Assembly (NCBI RefSeq): GCF_045209745.1
Contig: NZ_CP109273.1
Span: 1-64,000 of the forward strand
Reading direction: 5' to 3'
Origin: Micromonospora sp045209745
GTDB taxonomy: Bacteria > Actinomycetota > Actinomycetes > Mycobacteriales > Micromonosporaceae
Length of the DNA stretch: 64,000 nt
The notes under the pieces are model-generated. The model was not told the origin of the DNA. It was given only the letters and a program-made list of their open reading frames with translations, and did not search any database. The translations under genes were made by a program, and so were the position numbers. Numbering within the stretch: position 1 is the first letter of the stretch; the number at the start of each line of letters is the position of its first letter. This document shows, piece by piece, positions 19,401 through 28,869 of the stretch.

Positions 19401-19943
19401 CCGAGCGGCCGCTACCTTGCCTCCGGCTCCGACGACCGAACCGTCCGCGTCTGGGACATCGAACACCCCGGCGACAGCACCGTCCACTCCGGGCACCAAA
19501 ACTACGTCGACGGGATCAGCTGGGCGCCGGACGAGCGTCGGCTCGCCACCTGCTCCGCCGACTGGACCGTCCGCGTCTGGGACCTCGGCACGGACCAGCC
19601 GCGGGTATTGACCGGCCACGACAAGCGCGTCCGCGCGGTGGCATGGGCACCGGACGGCCAGCGCCTCGCGTCCTGCTCCGACGATCGCACCGTACGGGTC
19701 TGGGGCAGCGCGAACGACAACCAGGGCGAGGTTATCGGCGTACATCGCGACGGCGTGACCAGCCTGGCGTGGCTGCCGGACGGGCGGCAGGTCGTGACTG
19801 GTTCGGCGGACGGCACTGCCCGCGTCTGGGCGGACTCCGTCGACCTGGCGGAGCTGACCGCAGTGGCGCGCTCACGGGTGTTCCGCGCGCTGACCGACGA
19901 CGAGCGGCAGGCGCACCTACTACCCGGCGACGCAGACTCATAG
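16425..19943 (+). CDS. membrane-anchored STAND-type ATPase with 14 WD40 repeats
   Basis: 1172 residues from GTG 16425, preceded by GGGGGGA; TTG 16413 is an alternative. Two transmembrane segments (about 10-32 and 45-66) anchor the N-terminus. Next comes a STAND-type NTPase: PYPGLSAFTEQDASVFFGRE, Walker A TGASGSGKSS and Walker B LLILDQLEEL. From about residue 570 there are 14 WD40 repeats (WSPDGxxLATxSxDGTxRxW), enough for two seven-bladed propellers. In this family the propellers sense a ligand or partner and the NTPase oligomerises as a switch. Homologues act in signalling, programmed death or phage defence. No separate effector domain is visible. The gene ends overlapping the convergent 19938-20237 gene by 6 bp. 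Confidence 0.9.
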   Translation: MRPSRRPPIALQLSLLIIAVLLEIAANFFANADTSPLTAGIRQVAGPALIVLLVVLIVGNGLVLWWQAPRSPRPMWRSDRSPYPGLSAFTEQDASVFFGREEQVTELVRRLHELGLDASARFVCVTGASGSGKSSLVHAGIVPRLREGRWQVLPAVTPAGEPLGVLADLTVTLGAADRASALREVRSRPDSLTRHLTAWRARKGHRHGRVLLILDQLEELVTLSSAAEQATFLAQIATALDADRRLWVVATLRVEFLADLLAGPRPDLFASPIALGTMRPADLVAVVEQPAQLAGLRFEDGLVDQIVADTATPDALPLLAYLLQELHRAAGPGQTATRQAYQALGGVAGALGRQADSVMADVRHESSTEDVLDTLLRLVAMEGTEPTRRRVPLRDLSDSQRRVIAVFTDARLLTTDVIDGEPYAQVAHEALFRQWAPLRQQVEARAEQLRRRTELERWAADWVHAGRSADYLLTGERLALAGQWLEVMESAGQDSPSARALVNASRSRDTAFLHRVSEAIGQFALGNVDRYPELAVLLTSAALQECPPTPVARRALMAALAFSHTEAVLAGHTDAVRGVAWSPDGKHLATASRDGTARIWHADTGTVVRVLRGHTGMVDAVDWSPDATRLATASRDGTVRVWDAATAATVAVLPCADVARGVTWSPDGSRLAGSSRERTVQVWDTATWQLTAHLVGHEGDVWGLRFAPDSRRLASASHDRSVIVWDLTTAEAEQRLTGHGDFVEAVAWSPDGSQLVTGSGDQTVRIWDLATGVARHVIGGQGSPVWSVTWSPDARTVVFASGDGGIRAWDVRRLREVAELRGHYQVAWCVALSPEGRRVLSGSGDGTARVWTIQPRGAEQRLLAGHDGPVTALALDWTARIVTGGADGTVQTWQPDGRAALTTWPEPVVALACSPTADVLAVALRDGSVHLIGVDGDVRFGAEVESLAWSPDGSRLAAGCKDNSVRVWDVRTGSSAGVLRGHADWVGALAWSPSGRYLASGSDDRTVRVWDIEHPGDSTVHSGHQNYVDGISWAPDERRLATCSADWTVRVWDLGTDQPRVLTGHDKRVRAVAWAPDGQRLASCSDDRTVRVWGSANDNQGEVIGVHRDGVTSLAWLPDGRQVVTGSADGTARVWADSVDLAELTAVARSRVFRALTDDERQAHLLPGDADS

Positions 19944-20237
19944 CGTCTGCTCGACCTCGCGGGTCTCCTCGCCCACCAGGTAATCGTCCGGGTCCAGGCC
20001 GAGCGTCTCGCGACGCTCGGAGGCCCAGTAAGCCGCGTTGGCCTCCTCGAACGACTCAGGCCCATCGTGGGAGATCACCCAGACGTGCTGATTCCGCGCC
20101 CGGTCCTTCCACGACCCGTGGATCTCGAAACCGAGATCACGCCGCAGCGGGACGACTAAACGCTGCCACCTGTCCACCCACTCATCGAGCAGCCCCGCCC
20201 GAATCGTGTAGGTACGGATCTGCACAGTCCTGGCCAT
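19938..20237 (-). CDS. NIPSNAP-family protein
   Basis: 99 residues from ATG 20237 (an in-frame ATG 9 bp upstream is also possible). The ferredoxin-like NIPSNAP pattern is visible: VQIRTYTIRAGLLDEWVDRW, GSWKDRARNQHVWVISHDG, ESFEEANAAYWASERR. Members are small cytosolic dimeric barrels of unclear biochemical role. The 3' end overlaps the WD40 gene on the opposite strand by 6 bp. It is probably transcribed alone. Confidence 0.78.
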   Translation of the reverse strand: MARTVQIRTYTIRAGLLDEWVDRWQRLVVPLRRDLGFEIHGSWKDRARNQHVWVISHDGPESFEEANAAYWASERRETLGLDPDDYLVGEETREVEQTL

Positions 20238-20377
20238 GCCTGCCACCTCATCCGTACCGCGACCCAGGGCGTGACGCCATCGACCCTAACCGAAGCGGTG
20301 GAACCAAGCCGGGCACACGGTCCAGCACCGAACGACCTCGGGCAGCGTGACGAGGTGATCCTCTCCTGACGCCACCC

Positions 20378-20525
20378 GCCATCCTGTCTGCCATCGACCC
20401 GCCCGCCGGGGAGCCGGCCGCCGCCCGGCCCGCCACGGCCTACGGACCTCGACGGCTCGTACGGACGCTGGTGGGTCGGGCGGCGGTCTGCTCGGCTTGC
20501 CCGGGTCGATGGCAGACAGGATGGC
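20378..20525. repeat. 148-bp element with perfect 24-bp inverted repeats (MITE-like)
   Basis: The arms 20378-20401 (beginning GCCATCCTGTCTGCC) and 20502-20525 (ending GGCAGACAGGATGGC) are perfect inverted complements over 24 bp, separated by 100 bp. Inside, CCGCCGCCCG and CGGGCGGCGG give a second nested pairing. No gene is in the 500-bp gap around it. It could be a miniature transposable element or a very strong transcription barrier between the NIPSNAP promoter region and the nuclease 3' end. Confidence 0.65.
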
Positions 20526-20742
20526 CTACCGCCACCACGCTCGGAGCCGGCGGCCGCAGACGGCCTCCGACCATCCGGGAGCCGGAGCGCCCCCGCCGGA
20601 GGCGCAATGACCGCGACCCGCGGGTCGCGCGACTCGTCGACGCGGCCGAAGCCCTCCCCCATATCGAGCATGGTCACGCCAACGCGCCCAGCGCCAAGCA
20701 AGCGACAATCCAGGCTGGCGCCGGCGCCGGCCAGGGGTTTGG

Positions 20743-21420
20743 TCAGGAACTGCAGGTGTTGAACATGTTCTGCAGCGCGGACTTCTCCGACGACTGCAGC
20801 CGCAGGCTCCAGTTGTACTTCACAGTGATCCACATCTTGCTGTAGGTGCACCGGTACGACGACAAGGACGGCTGCCACGTGGAAGGGTCCTGGTCACCCT
20901 TGGACTGGTCGACGTTGTCCGTCACCGCGATCAACTGCGGGCGGCTGAGGTCGTTGGCGAAGCTCTGCCGACGGCTGGTCGTCCAGGAGTTGGCGCCGGA
21001 GCGCCAAGCCTCGGCCAACGGCACGACGTGGTCGATGTCGACGTCCGAAGCCGCCGACCAGGTCGCGCCGTCGTACGGGCTGTACCAACGGCCCGAGGTG
21101 GCCGCGCAGGAACTGTCGACGACGACGGAGGTGCCGTCGCGCTTGAGGACCTGCTCACGGGTGTTGCAGCTGCCGCTGATGGTGATCCAATGCGGGAACA
21201 GGTCGCGCGAATACCGGCTCGTCGAGCCTTCGGTGGCCACGGTCAGGGAGTTGAGCTGTGACTGCGCGGTCGCCTTCGACGGGATTGCCGGCGGTGTCGC
21301 CGAGGCGGGCGCAGCGCCCGTGATCGACAGCACCGCACCGGCGAGGGCAGCGATCGCGATAGCGGCGGAGGATGAGCGGCGGCGTGCGAGTAGCGGGGTG
21401 ACGGTTGCCAGTTGCGGCAT
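20743..21420 (-). CDS. secreted HNH endonuclease (DUF1524/GmrSD C-terminal type)
   Basis: 225 residues from ATG 21420, placed by GGAGG five bases upstream. A signal peptide is clear: basic ARRR, hydrophobic AIAIAALAGAVLSITGA, and a likely cut after ASA near residue 41. The nuclease core has DVDIDHVVPLAEAWRSGA (D130, H131) and PQLIAVTDNVDQSKGD (N169), with WQPSL and YRCTY following. This is the His-Asn arrangement of DUF1524 HNH proteins. Four cysteines (85, 105, 191, 223) may form two disulfides outside the cell. A role in extracellular DNA degradation is likely. It is monocistronic. Confidence 0.88.
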   Translation of the reverse strand: MPQLATVTPLLARRRSSSAAIAIAALAGAVLSITGAAPASATPPAIPSKATAQSQLNSLTVATEGSTSRYSRDLFPHWITISGSCNTREQVLKRDGTSVVVDSSCAATSGRWYSPYDGATWSAASDVDIDHVVPLAEAWRSGANSWTTSRRQSFANDLSRPQLIAVTDNVDQSKGDQDPSTWQPSLSSYRCTYSKMWITVKYNWSLRLQSSEKSALQNMFNTCSS

Positions 21421-21610
21421 GCGGGCCTCCATCGGCTGAACGGCAAGATAGTTACAATCATCAATGAAGATGCCGGCAGCGCGACGGTGGTGCGAAGTGT
21501 CGAAGGTGTTTGCGCGACGCTCACGCAACGCTCGATGTAATAGCCTGGCCCGGTTCGAGGAGGACCCGGACGAGCAAATTTCGTGCACGTGGCGGAGTCC
21601 TGGTTGTGTT

Positions 21611-24600
21611 ATCGCGATCCTCACCCAGTGCAAAGACCAGGCTCGGCGCTCTCAATGGTGCTGTCGTTGTCGGTCTTGCCCAAGTTGCGATCCTCGCCCC
21701 GTCCGGAAACCGGGCGCAGCGCGGTGACCACGGACCGCGCAGCGGCGGGTCGCGGTGTTGCCATCCTGGCCCAGTCCGGAGACCGCGCGCAGCAAGTCCG
21801 GCTTCGCCCTGTACAGAGTCGCTCAAATGTCGCGATCCTCGCCCGGTCCGGAGACCGGGCGCAGCGACCCGGCCGTCCGCGCCCAGTTGGAGGCGTACGC
21901 GTTGCGATCCTCGCCCGTCCGGAGACCGGGCGCAGCGGGCGGCCTGCGGTGCCACCGCCGCCATCGCGGACAGGTTGCGATCCTCGCCCGGTCCGGAGAC
22001 CGGGCGCAGCTCCTCGAACGGGATACCGTGGTGCATCACCTCGACGAAGTTGCGATCCTCGCCCGGTCCGGAGACCGGGCGCAGCCCCCGCCGCCGGCCG
22101 AGGTTGATGCCCCCGAGGCTGTGTTGCGATCCTCGCCCGGTCCGGAGACCGGGCGCAGCGTTGGATATGGAGTTGCTGTGAAGCAGCTTGAACTCTGGTT
22201 GCGATCCTCGCCCGGTCCGGAGACCGGGCGCAGCGTGCGTCGTCCTTGTAACCGGGGTGAGGGGTTCCCCGTTGCGATCCTCGCCCGGTCCGGAGACCGG
22301 GCGCAGCACGCCAAGGTCGCCGACCACGCCCGGCAGATGGCGGAGTTGCGATCCTCGCCCGGTCCGGAGACCGGGCGCAGCCCGCCAGATTGGACAGCAC
22401 GGCCACGCGCTCGCCCCAGTTGCGATCCTCGCCCGGTCCGGAGACCGGGCGCAGCGCGCGGGCCAGGTCCGCAACCTGCTGTCAGGTGCGACGTTGCGAT
22501 CCTCGCCCGGTCCGGAGACCGGGCGCAGCGGGTTCCTCGCCGACCTGCGGCTGACCAACGTCGGGTTGCGATCCTCGCCCGGTCCGGAGACCGGGCGCAG
22601 CCGGCCCGGGGTGGTCAACATCAACCCCGCTGATGTGTTGCGATCCTCGCCCGGTCCGGAGACCGGGCGCAGCACGCGGACCGGCTGGAGGCCGATCTGC
22701 TCCATCACGCTGTTGCGATCCTCGCCCGGTCCGGAGACCGGGCGCAGCTCGCGTTGAGCTGGGTCAACCCGGGCACCGTGTTCGAGTTGCGATCCTCGCC
22801 CGGTCCGGAGACCGGGCGCAGCACCCTCAGGCGGGTCAACGGACCGACGGGCGGCGGCGTGTTGCGATCCTCGCCCGGTCCGGAGACCGGGCGCAGCTCA
22901 GGGACGCCTCGGTGGGCAGGTGGGTGACGGTGTAGTTGCGATCCTCGCCCGGTCCGGAGACCGGGCGCAGCACCCCGAGGAGATCCGAGATGGCCGCGGT
23001 AGCGACCAAGTTGCGATCCTCGCCCGGTCCGGAGACCGGGCGCAGCGCTACCTGATTGAGCTAGGCGGCCTACTCATTTCCCTGGTTGCGATCCTCGCCC
23101 GGTCCGGAGACCGGGCGCAGCAACGTCCGGGCTGCGCATTTGCGCTGCAACCTGGTGAAGTTGCGATCCTCGCCCGGTCCGGAGACCGGGCGCAGCGTCC
23201 GTCTGGCTCACCGACGCCGCCCGCACCCAGCAGTTGCGATCCTCGCCCGGTCCGGAGACCGGGCGCAGCCGGCCGCTGGCTTTTGCTCTCGATCCTCCTG
23301 CTCGTGTTGCGATCCTCGCCCGGTCCGGAGACCGGGCGCAGCGGCCAGGCGCTGCGGGAGATGGCTCGCCTCGCCGAGGTTGCGATCCTCGCCCGGTCCG
23401 GAGACCGGGCGCAGCAAGACCGACGCGACCCTCGCCGCCGTGCTCGCCGCAGCGTTGCGATCCTCGCCCGGTCCGGAGACCGGGCGCAGCCGCCGACGGT
23501 GCTGGAGGCGCACATCGAGATCGGCGGCGTTGCGATCCTCGCCCGGTCCGGAGACCGGGCGCAGCGACGGTGATCCCCCTATGACCGCGACCTACTTGAG
23601 GCGGTTGCGATCCTCGCCCGGTCCGGAGACCGGGCGCAGCAAACAAGCAAGCCGACCGGAGGAGATCGACATGGCGTTGCGATCCTCGCCCGGTCCGGAG
23701 ACCGGGCGCAGCTTGTGCCTGCACCGACGCCGTCACCCCGTCCGGGGTGTTGCGATCCTCGCCCGGTCCGGAGACCGGGCGCAGCTCGTAGGTAGCCTTG
23801 TCGACCCGCCGGCTACCGGCCACGTTGCGATCCTCGCCCGGTCCGGAGACCGGGCGCAGCCTCAATCTCGGCTGGCTGGCCGGGGGTCCGCTTCCAGTTG
23901 CGATCCTCGCCCGGTCCGGAGACCGGGCGCAGCATGCCGGCTACGGCGCAGATGAGGGCAGCAACCAACGCGTTGCGATCCTCGCCCGGTCCGGAGACCG
24001 GGCGCAGCGATCACAGTCACCACAGGAGTAATCCTCCTGGCCAAGTTGCGATCCTCGCCCGGTCCGGAGACCGGGCGCAGCCGTCCGAGATCAGGGCCGT
24101 GTCACCCTTCATGACACCGTTGCGATCCTCGCCCGGTCCGGAGACCGGGCGCAGCCTTCCACCTGCGGGCGGTGCGGCAGCGGGCGTGTGGACGTTGCGA
24201 TCCTCGCCCGGTCCGGAGACCGGGCGCAGCTTCAAGACGAGCAGGTGTTGTACGAGGCCCAGGGCTGGTTGCGATCCTCGCCCGGTCCGGAGACCGGGCG
24301 CAGCAGTACAGCTCGGCCGAGACAGAACCGGCCCGCAAACGTTGCGATCCTCGCCCGGTCCGGAGACCGGGCGCAGCGCCGCCTGGACCCGGGCACCACC
24401 GCGGCGCATCGGCACGTTGCGATCCTCGCCCGGTCCGGAGACCGGGCGCAGCGGGTACCGCAAACTTGCCCTGACCTGGGACGTAGATGTTGCGATCCTC
24501 GCCCGGTCCGGAGACCGGGCGCAGCCCTACCGGGGATCCACATCGACACGGGATGCACTGAGTTGCGATCCTCGCCCGGTCCGGAGACCGGGCGCAGCCA

Positions 24601-25923
24601 AGAGGTAATCCGGACGGCCAAGGCGGTCATGGGGTTGCGATCCTCGCCCGGTCCGGAGACCGGGCGCAGCGGACCCGTACGTGGTGCTCATCACCGCCGA
24701 CGGGAAGTTGCGATCCTCGCCCGGTCCGGAGACCGGGCGCAGCTGTGCCGGTCTGCCACGTCGTGCAGATCTTGGCCCGGTTGCGATCCTCGCCCGGTCC
24801 GGAGACCGGGCGCAGCGCCGACCGGTTCTGCTGACCCTTCGCCGTCGCCACCGAGTTGCGATCCTCGCCCGGTCCGGAGACCGGGCGCAGCCTGGTAGGC
24901 CCGGCACCGACCAGAACACGACGTACGGGTTGCGATCCTCGCCCGGTCCGGAGACCGGGCGCAGCCCAGGTAACCCGGTTGGCCATGCCCGGCGTGGTCG
25001 CGTTGCGATCCTCGCCCGGTCCGGAGACCGGGCGCAGCTAGTCGGCGGTGTCGATGTTGCCCAGCGCCCGGGAGTTGCGATCCTCGCCCGGTCCGGAGAC
25101 CGGGCGCAGCGCGGAACTCGGCGGTGACCCGTCGGGTGTCCCGCCAGTTGCGATCCTCGCCCGGTCCGGAGACCGGGCGCAGCGCAGATAACGGACATTA
25201 TCCGCTAGATGTCGATCATGTTGCGATCCTCGCCCGGTCCGGAGACCGGGCGCAGCGCTCATCACCCGCATCACGGCACCCATCGACTACCCAGTTGCGA
25301 TCCTCGCCCGGTCCGGAGACCGGGCGCAGCTACCTCACCGGTGACGGTCTGACCACCGAGACCAGCGAGTTGCGATCCTCGCCCGGTCCGGAGACCGGGC
25401 GCAGCGACCTTCTCATCGTCGAGACGTGCCGTCACCTCGACGTTGCGATCCTCGCCCGGTCCGGAGACCGGGCGCAGCATGCTGCACCCTCACGGGAAGC
25501 GCTAGCCCGTTGGTATGTTGCGATCCTCGCCCGGTCCGGAGACCGGGCGCAGCCCCTCAACCCGAGGTGGGGTTAGCAACTCCCCAGGGATGTTGCGATC
25601 CTCGCCCGGTCCGGAGACCGGGCGCAGCTACAAGGGTTTGACGCCACGGCAGACGCGTCGGAAAGTGTTGCGATCCTCGCCCGGTCCGGAGACCGGGCGC
25701 AGCCTTTGGTCGTCACCTTCGGTGACATTCGGCCTGACGGTTGCGATCCTCGCCCGGTCCGGAGACCGGGCGCAGCCTGGAACGCTGCTGGAACAACCCG
25801 ACCGAGTCGTGGTGTTGCGATCCTCGCCCGGTCCGGAGACCGGGCGCAGCCTGATCAAGTCCGCCATGCAGATGGGACTTAGTCGGGTTGCGATCCTCGC
25901 CCGGTCCGGAGACCGGGCGCAGC
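21611..25923 (-). CRISPR. CRISPR array 1, type I-C, 59 repeats
   Basis: I count 59 repeats of 37 bp (58 spacers, mostly 35-38 bp, period 72-75). The plus-strand repeat starts GTTGCGATCCTCG and ends GAGACCGGGCGCAGC, with hairpin CCCGGTC / loop CGGA / GACCGGG. Transcription is from the minus strand: the cas2-side end is intact, and the crRNA-handle side of the repeat then ends GGATCGCAAC, like the GGATTGAAAC ends of other I-C repeats. Left-end repeats decay progressively (21611, 21684, 21757, 21829, and 21901 with a 1-bp deletion), which marks the old trailer end. Long open frames across the array on both strands are artefacts of the repeat. Confidence 0.98.
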
Positions 25924-26048
25924 GGCTCTTGAACAGCCAATATTCAAGTACGTGGTTCGTTGAGTGTTAACGACAAGGGCTGATACAGCCTGTTTGTATG
26001 GATTTAGAGGTTCGGAACATAAGGGCGTTCGGTGGCCACTGGGGGTTC
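25924..26048 (-). promoter_or_regulatory. leader of CRISPR array 1
   Basis: A 125-bp AT-richer stretch between the cas2 stop and the newest repeat. It should hold the array promoter (read leftward) and the sequences recognised by Cas1-Cas2 during spacer insertion. It shares GAACAGC/ATTCA near the array and TTCGGAAC plus GGTTCCTAGATCA at the far end with the region next to array 2, at the same distances. Confidence 0.75.
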
Positions 26049-26339
26049 CTAGATCACGAACGGGCCGCGGGGGTCGACGTGTCGTGGCAGTCCCAGGTGT
26101 TCGACGTTGTCGAGTGCGTTGGTTGGGAGGCGATAGATGCGGATGCTGTCGCGGGCAGGATCGATGGCATCTTGCAGGGCTGCGACGAGTTTCACCTTGT
26201 CGGCGTCGCGGCAGACGACCTCGAAGACGGATTTCTGGACGCGGTGTCCGTACGCTTCGCAGATTTTGGCGACTTTCCTCAACCGCCTCTGGCCCGCTGG
26301 GGTGATGGTTTCCACGTCGTAGGTGATGAGGATGTCCAC
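26049..26339 (-). CDS. cas2: CRISPR-associated endoribonuclease Cas2
   Basis: 96 residues, normal length. The ferredoxin-like fold begins MDILITYDVET, with the conserved Asp at residue 8, and continues RLRKVAKICEAYGHRVQKSV and FEVVCRD. Cas2 is the structural core of the Cas1-Cas2 spacer-integration complex. It starts 1 bp after the cas1 stop region and is the last gene of the operon, directly next to the leader of array 1. Confidence 0.96.
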   Translation of the reverse strand: MDILITYDVETITPAGQRRLRKVAKICEAYGHRVQKSVFEVVCRDADKVKLVAALQDAIDPARDSIRIYRLPTNALDNVEHLGLPRHVDPRGPFVI

Positions 26340-26340
26340 G

Positions 26341-27366
26341 TCAGTTGACTGTCCAGGGGCGGTAGGTGGCGAGGTCTCCTCGGAGGTGCCGGGCGAGCAG
26401 GCGTGCTTGCACGAGCGGAAGGACGGCGCCTTCTATTTCGCGGTTGAGTTGGGAGTGTGGCCAGGCTCGTCGTCGGGCGGTCTGCCATGCGTTGAGGGTG
26501 TTTTTTCGGCCGGTTTCGGTGAGCCGGTATGCGCCGTTGGGGAGTAGTTCGAAGTCGTCGGTGGAGAGTTCTCGTCGGTTGAGCAGGGTGAAGGCGAGTC
26601 GGTCGGCGAGGAGGGGGCGGAACTCTTCCATCAGGTCGAGTGCGAGTGCCGGCTTGGCGGGGCGGGTGGCGTGGAGGAATCCGATGTAGGGGTCGAGGCC
26701 GACTTGTTCGAGTGCGCCGTGCACGGCGACTCGGAGCATGCCGTAGAGGAAGGACAGGAGGCAGTTGACGGGGTCGGTGGGTGGTCTTTTGGTTCGGCCG
26801 GTGCCGCGCCATTGCTTGTCGGTGACGAGGTATGGCAGGGCGGCGAAGTAGTCGCGTGCGGCGATGCCTTCGGTGCCGAGCACGCTGTCGATGTTCTCGG
26901 CGCTCTTGAGCAGTTCCAGTCGTTGGGCGATGAGTTCTGCGGATGCTCGCAGCGCGGTCTGCCGGTGACCGGATGTGTCGCGGCCGGCGCGGAGTAGAAC
27001 TTGGCGGGAGTTGTGTATCTTGCCGGCGATCATGGCGGTGGCGATCTTGATTCGGTGCTCGTGGTTGTCGACGGCGCGGTGCTGGGCTTGTCGCAGGAGT
27101 GGGTTGCCGCTGGTGGGGCCGGCGACGCGGGCTCTGAATCGGCCCATGCCGGTGAGCCAGCTGACGGATCGGCCGTCGTCGGCGCAGCGCAGCAGCAGGT
27201 CGTCGGTGATGGTCACGCCGGCGAAGAGCACCAGGTGGTCGACTCGGGTAAGGGGCAGCAGGCGTCGTCCGGTCTGTTCCGGGTGGTAGACGCGGACGGT
27301 GTCGCCGTCGAGGTGCAGGCTGGTCCCGGGGGTTTGCACGTAGAGGGTGTTGAGTAGTTCAGTCAC
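26341..27366 (-). CDS. cas1: CRISPR-associated endonuclease/integrase Cas1 (type I-C)
   Basis: 341 residues, typical for subtype I-C. The metal-binding catalytic residues are visible: E166 (LGTEGIAARDYF), H232 (GFLHATRPAKPAL) and D244/E247 (LDLMEEFRP). Cas1 inserts new spacers at the leader-repeat junction. It starts inside the end of cas4 (8-bp overlap), a sign of coupled synthesis of the adaptation proteins. All motifs are intact, so adaptation should be functional. Confidence 0.97.
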   Translation of the reverse strand: MTELLNTLYVQTPGTSLHLDGDTVRVYHPEQTGRRLLPLTRVDHLVLFAGVTITDDLLLRCADDGRSVSWLTGMGRFRARVAGPTSGNPLLRQAQHRAVDNHEHRIKIATAMIAGKIHNSRQVLLRAGRDTSGHRQTALRASAELIAQRLELLKSAENIDSVLGTEGIAARDYFAALPYLVTDKQWRGTGRTKRPPTDPVNCLLSFLYGMLRVAVHGALEQVGLDPYIGFLHATRPAKPALALDLMEEFRPLLADRLAFTLLNRRELSTDDFELLPNGAYRLTETGRKNTLNAWQTARRRAWPHSQLNREIEGAVLPLVQARLLARHLRGDLATYRPWTVN

Positions 27367-28006
27367 GCCACTGTCCCAACGGCCTTGGGGTGAACAGGTC
27401 GGCTGCCGGTCGGGTCTGTCGACCGTCGGTCACGTCCGGTAGGCAGTCGTCGCGCAGTGAGCACTTGCGGCATCGGGTGTCGTTACGCGCCGCTGGTAGG
27501 TGTTGGGACGCGAGGAGGCCCCGGATGGCCTCGGCCGCTTGCACTACCCGGTGCAGGAGGTCGGGGCTGATGGTGACCGGGTGGCGGCGGCGTTCGGCGA
27601 CGGAGTAGATGTATCCGAGGGGCACGTCGAATCCGGCTTCGAGGAGGCAGAGTGCCTGACCGGCGAGTTGGAGGTCAGCGGGCCCGTCTGGCTGGTAGCG
27701 GCCGACTTTGTATTCCACTGGGGTGGCGGTGGTGCCCGCGAATTCCACGACGTCGCAGATGCCTCTGAGGCCGTACACGGCGCTGCCCACGGGCAGGGAG
27801 CGGATAGTGGTGAGACCTGCCCGCCGGGTAAGGCCGGGCAGGTCCACCTGTCGATGGCTCAGATCGCCGCGTACGGTCTGCGCGCTGTCACCCCAGATAC
27901 CCTCGACATGGATGAGCGCGGTCTGCCGGTGGCAGTAGGCGTAGTGCTCGAGTGCGGAGAGCGGGATCTCGGCAAGGGTGCCGTCGCCATCGGTCGTCGG
28001 GGTCAC
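27359..28006 (-). CDS. cas4: CRISPR-associated exonuclease Cas4
   Basis: 215 residues of the RecB-like nuclease family with a 4Fe-4S cluster. The cluster ligands C25 (YCHRQ) and C179, C182, C188 (CRKCSLRDDC) are present, as are the nuclease residues D85 (GICDVVEF) and E98/K100 (PVEYKVG). Cas4 trims prespacers and helps choose PAM-proximal ends before Cas1-Cas2 integration. It overlaps cas7 by 4 bp and cas1 by 8 bp. Confidence 0.96.
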   Translation of the reverse strand: MTPTTDGDGTLAEIPLSALEHYAYCHRQTALIHVEGIWGDSAQTVRGDLSHRQVDLPGLTRRAGLTTIRSLPVGSAVYGLRGICDVVEFAGTTATPVEYKVGRYQPDGPADLQLAGQALCLLEAGFDVPLGYIYSVAERRRHPVTISPDLLHRVVQAAEAIRGLLASQHLPAARNDTRCRKCSLRDDCLPDVTDGRQTRPAADLFTPRPLGQWRD

Positions 28007-28869
28007 GGCCAGAGATTCACCAGTGGGGTGAACTCGATACCCTCGGGTAGGTTGTCGGTGGCCAGGGCCAACTGGTAGTCCAGGTGGTGCCGGGCAGGCT
28101 TTTCCGTGTTCGCGCGGCTGAGGGATACGCGTTCGGTGAGGCTGGCCGCTGGCGCGACACCGAGGGCGTCAGGGTGGCTGAAGACGTACAGGCCGCAGAG
28201 TTTCATCTCGCCCCGGGCGGCGGAGCGGTCGTGGTCGAACATCAAGGTGAGCGCCCGCCAGAAGACCGCGAGGTCATCAGAGGTGACACCGGTCTTCGCG
28301 GCGCGGGGGGCTGAGTAGAAGATGCGGGCTTGGTAGAGGCCGTAGGGCACGGTCCATTTCGAGCCCATCTCGGTCCGCTCGCCCTTGTCGATGTCATCCT
28401 GGCGGGTTTGGGTGACCCGGGTGATGGCGTGATCGGTGGGGAGGACCGGATCGACGCTGCGGGCGAAGGTGAGCTGCACCGGCCCGCGCACTTGTCCGGC
28501 GCCGCCCTTGGTGGTGCCGGTGCTGAGTACGGCGCCGAACATGCGGATGTCGAAGTAGTGCTCGCAGAGCCATCGCTGTGCCTCGTCGGCGCGGCCGGGG
28601 TTGGCCTTGAGGCCTTCCTCGATGCGGGTGTTCAGCGCGTGGCCGGCCTCGACGAAGATCCCAAACTTTGGGTCGTCGCCGCGCATCAGGGCGACGGTGT
28701 CGCGGATCTTGCGTTTGATGGCGACGTCGGTGACCAGTCCCTGGCCGGTCTCGTCGTCGGTGCGCGGCTGGTTACCACCGTCGGGGTCGCCGTTGGGGTT
28801 GCCGTCGGTGACGTCGAACAGGAGCACAGCGTCGTGGCGGCGGGCCGGGTCGAGGTGGGTGTCGCTCAT
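28003..28869 (-). CDS. cas7c: Cascade backbone protein Cas7 (Csd2, type I-C)
   Basis: 288 residues. The Csd2 signature is at the N-terminus (LFDVTDGNPNGDPDGGNQPR) with the RRM-like fold following (TDVAIKRKIRDTVALM). Six or so copies coat the crRNA spacer in the type I-C effector. It overlaps cas8c by 4 bp (ATGA) upstream and cas4 by 4 bp downstream. Nothing is missing relative to the family. Confidence 0.97.
   Translation of the reverse strand: MSDTHLDPARRHDAVLLFDVTDGNPNGDPDGGNQPRTDDETGQGLVTDVAIKRKIRDTVALMRGDDPKFGIFVEAGHALNTRIEEGLKANPGRADEAQRWLCEHYFDIRMFGAVLSTGTTKGGAGQVRGPVQLTFARSVDPVLPTDHAITRVTQTRQDDIDKGERTEMGSKWTVPYGLYQARIFYSAPRAAKTGVTSDDLAVFWRALTLMFDHDRSAARGEMKLCGLYVFSHPDALGVAPAASLTERVSLSRANTEKPARHHLDYQLALATDNLPEGIEFTPLVNLWP

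Noticed and set aside
19052..20350. A 432-residue Arg-rich frame overlapping the end of the WD40 gene, and other Arg/Pro-rich frames opposite real genes
   Set aside because: Their composition is typical of off-frame reading of high-GC coding DNA, and the in-frame gene shows clear WD40 repeats.
21510..25970. Many 100-300 residue open frames on both strands through array 1 with repeated motifs such as SSPGPETGRS, ILARSGDRAQ and RPVSGPGEDRN
   Set aside because: These are translations of the 37-bp CRISPR repeat, which has no stop codon in several frames; the unique parts are spacers.
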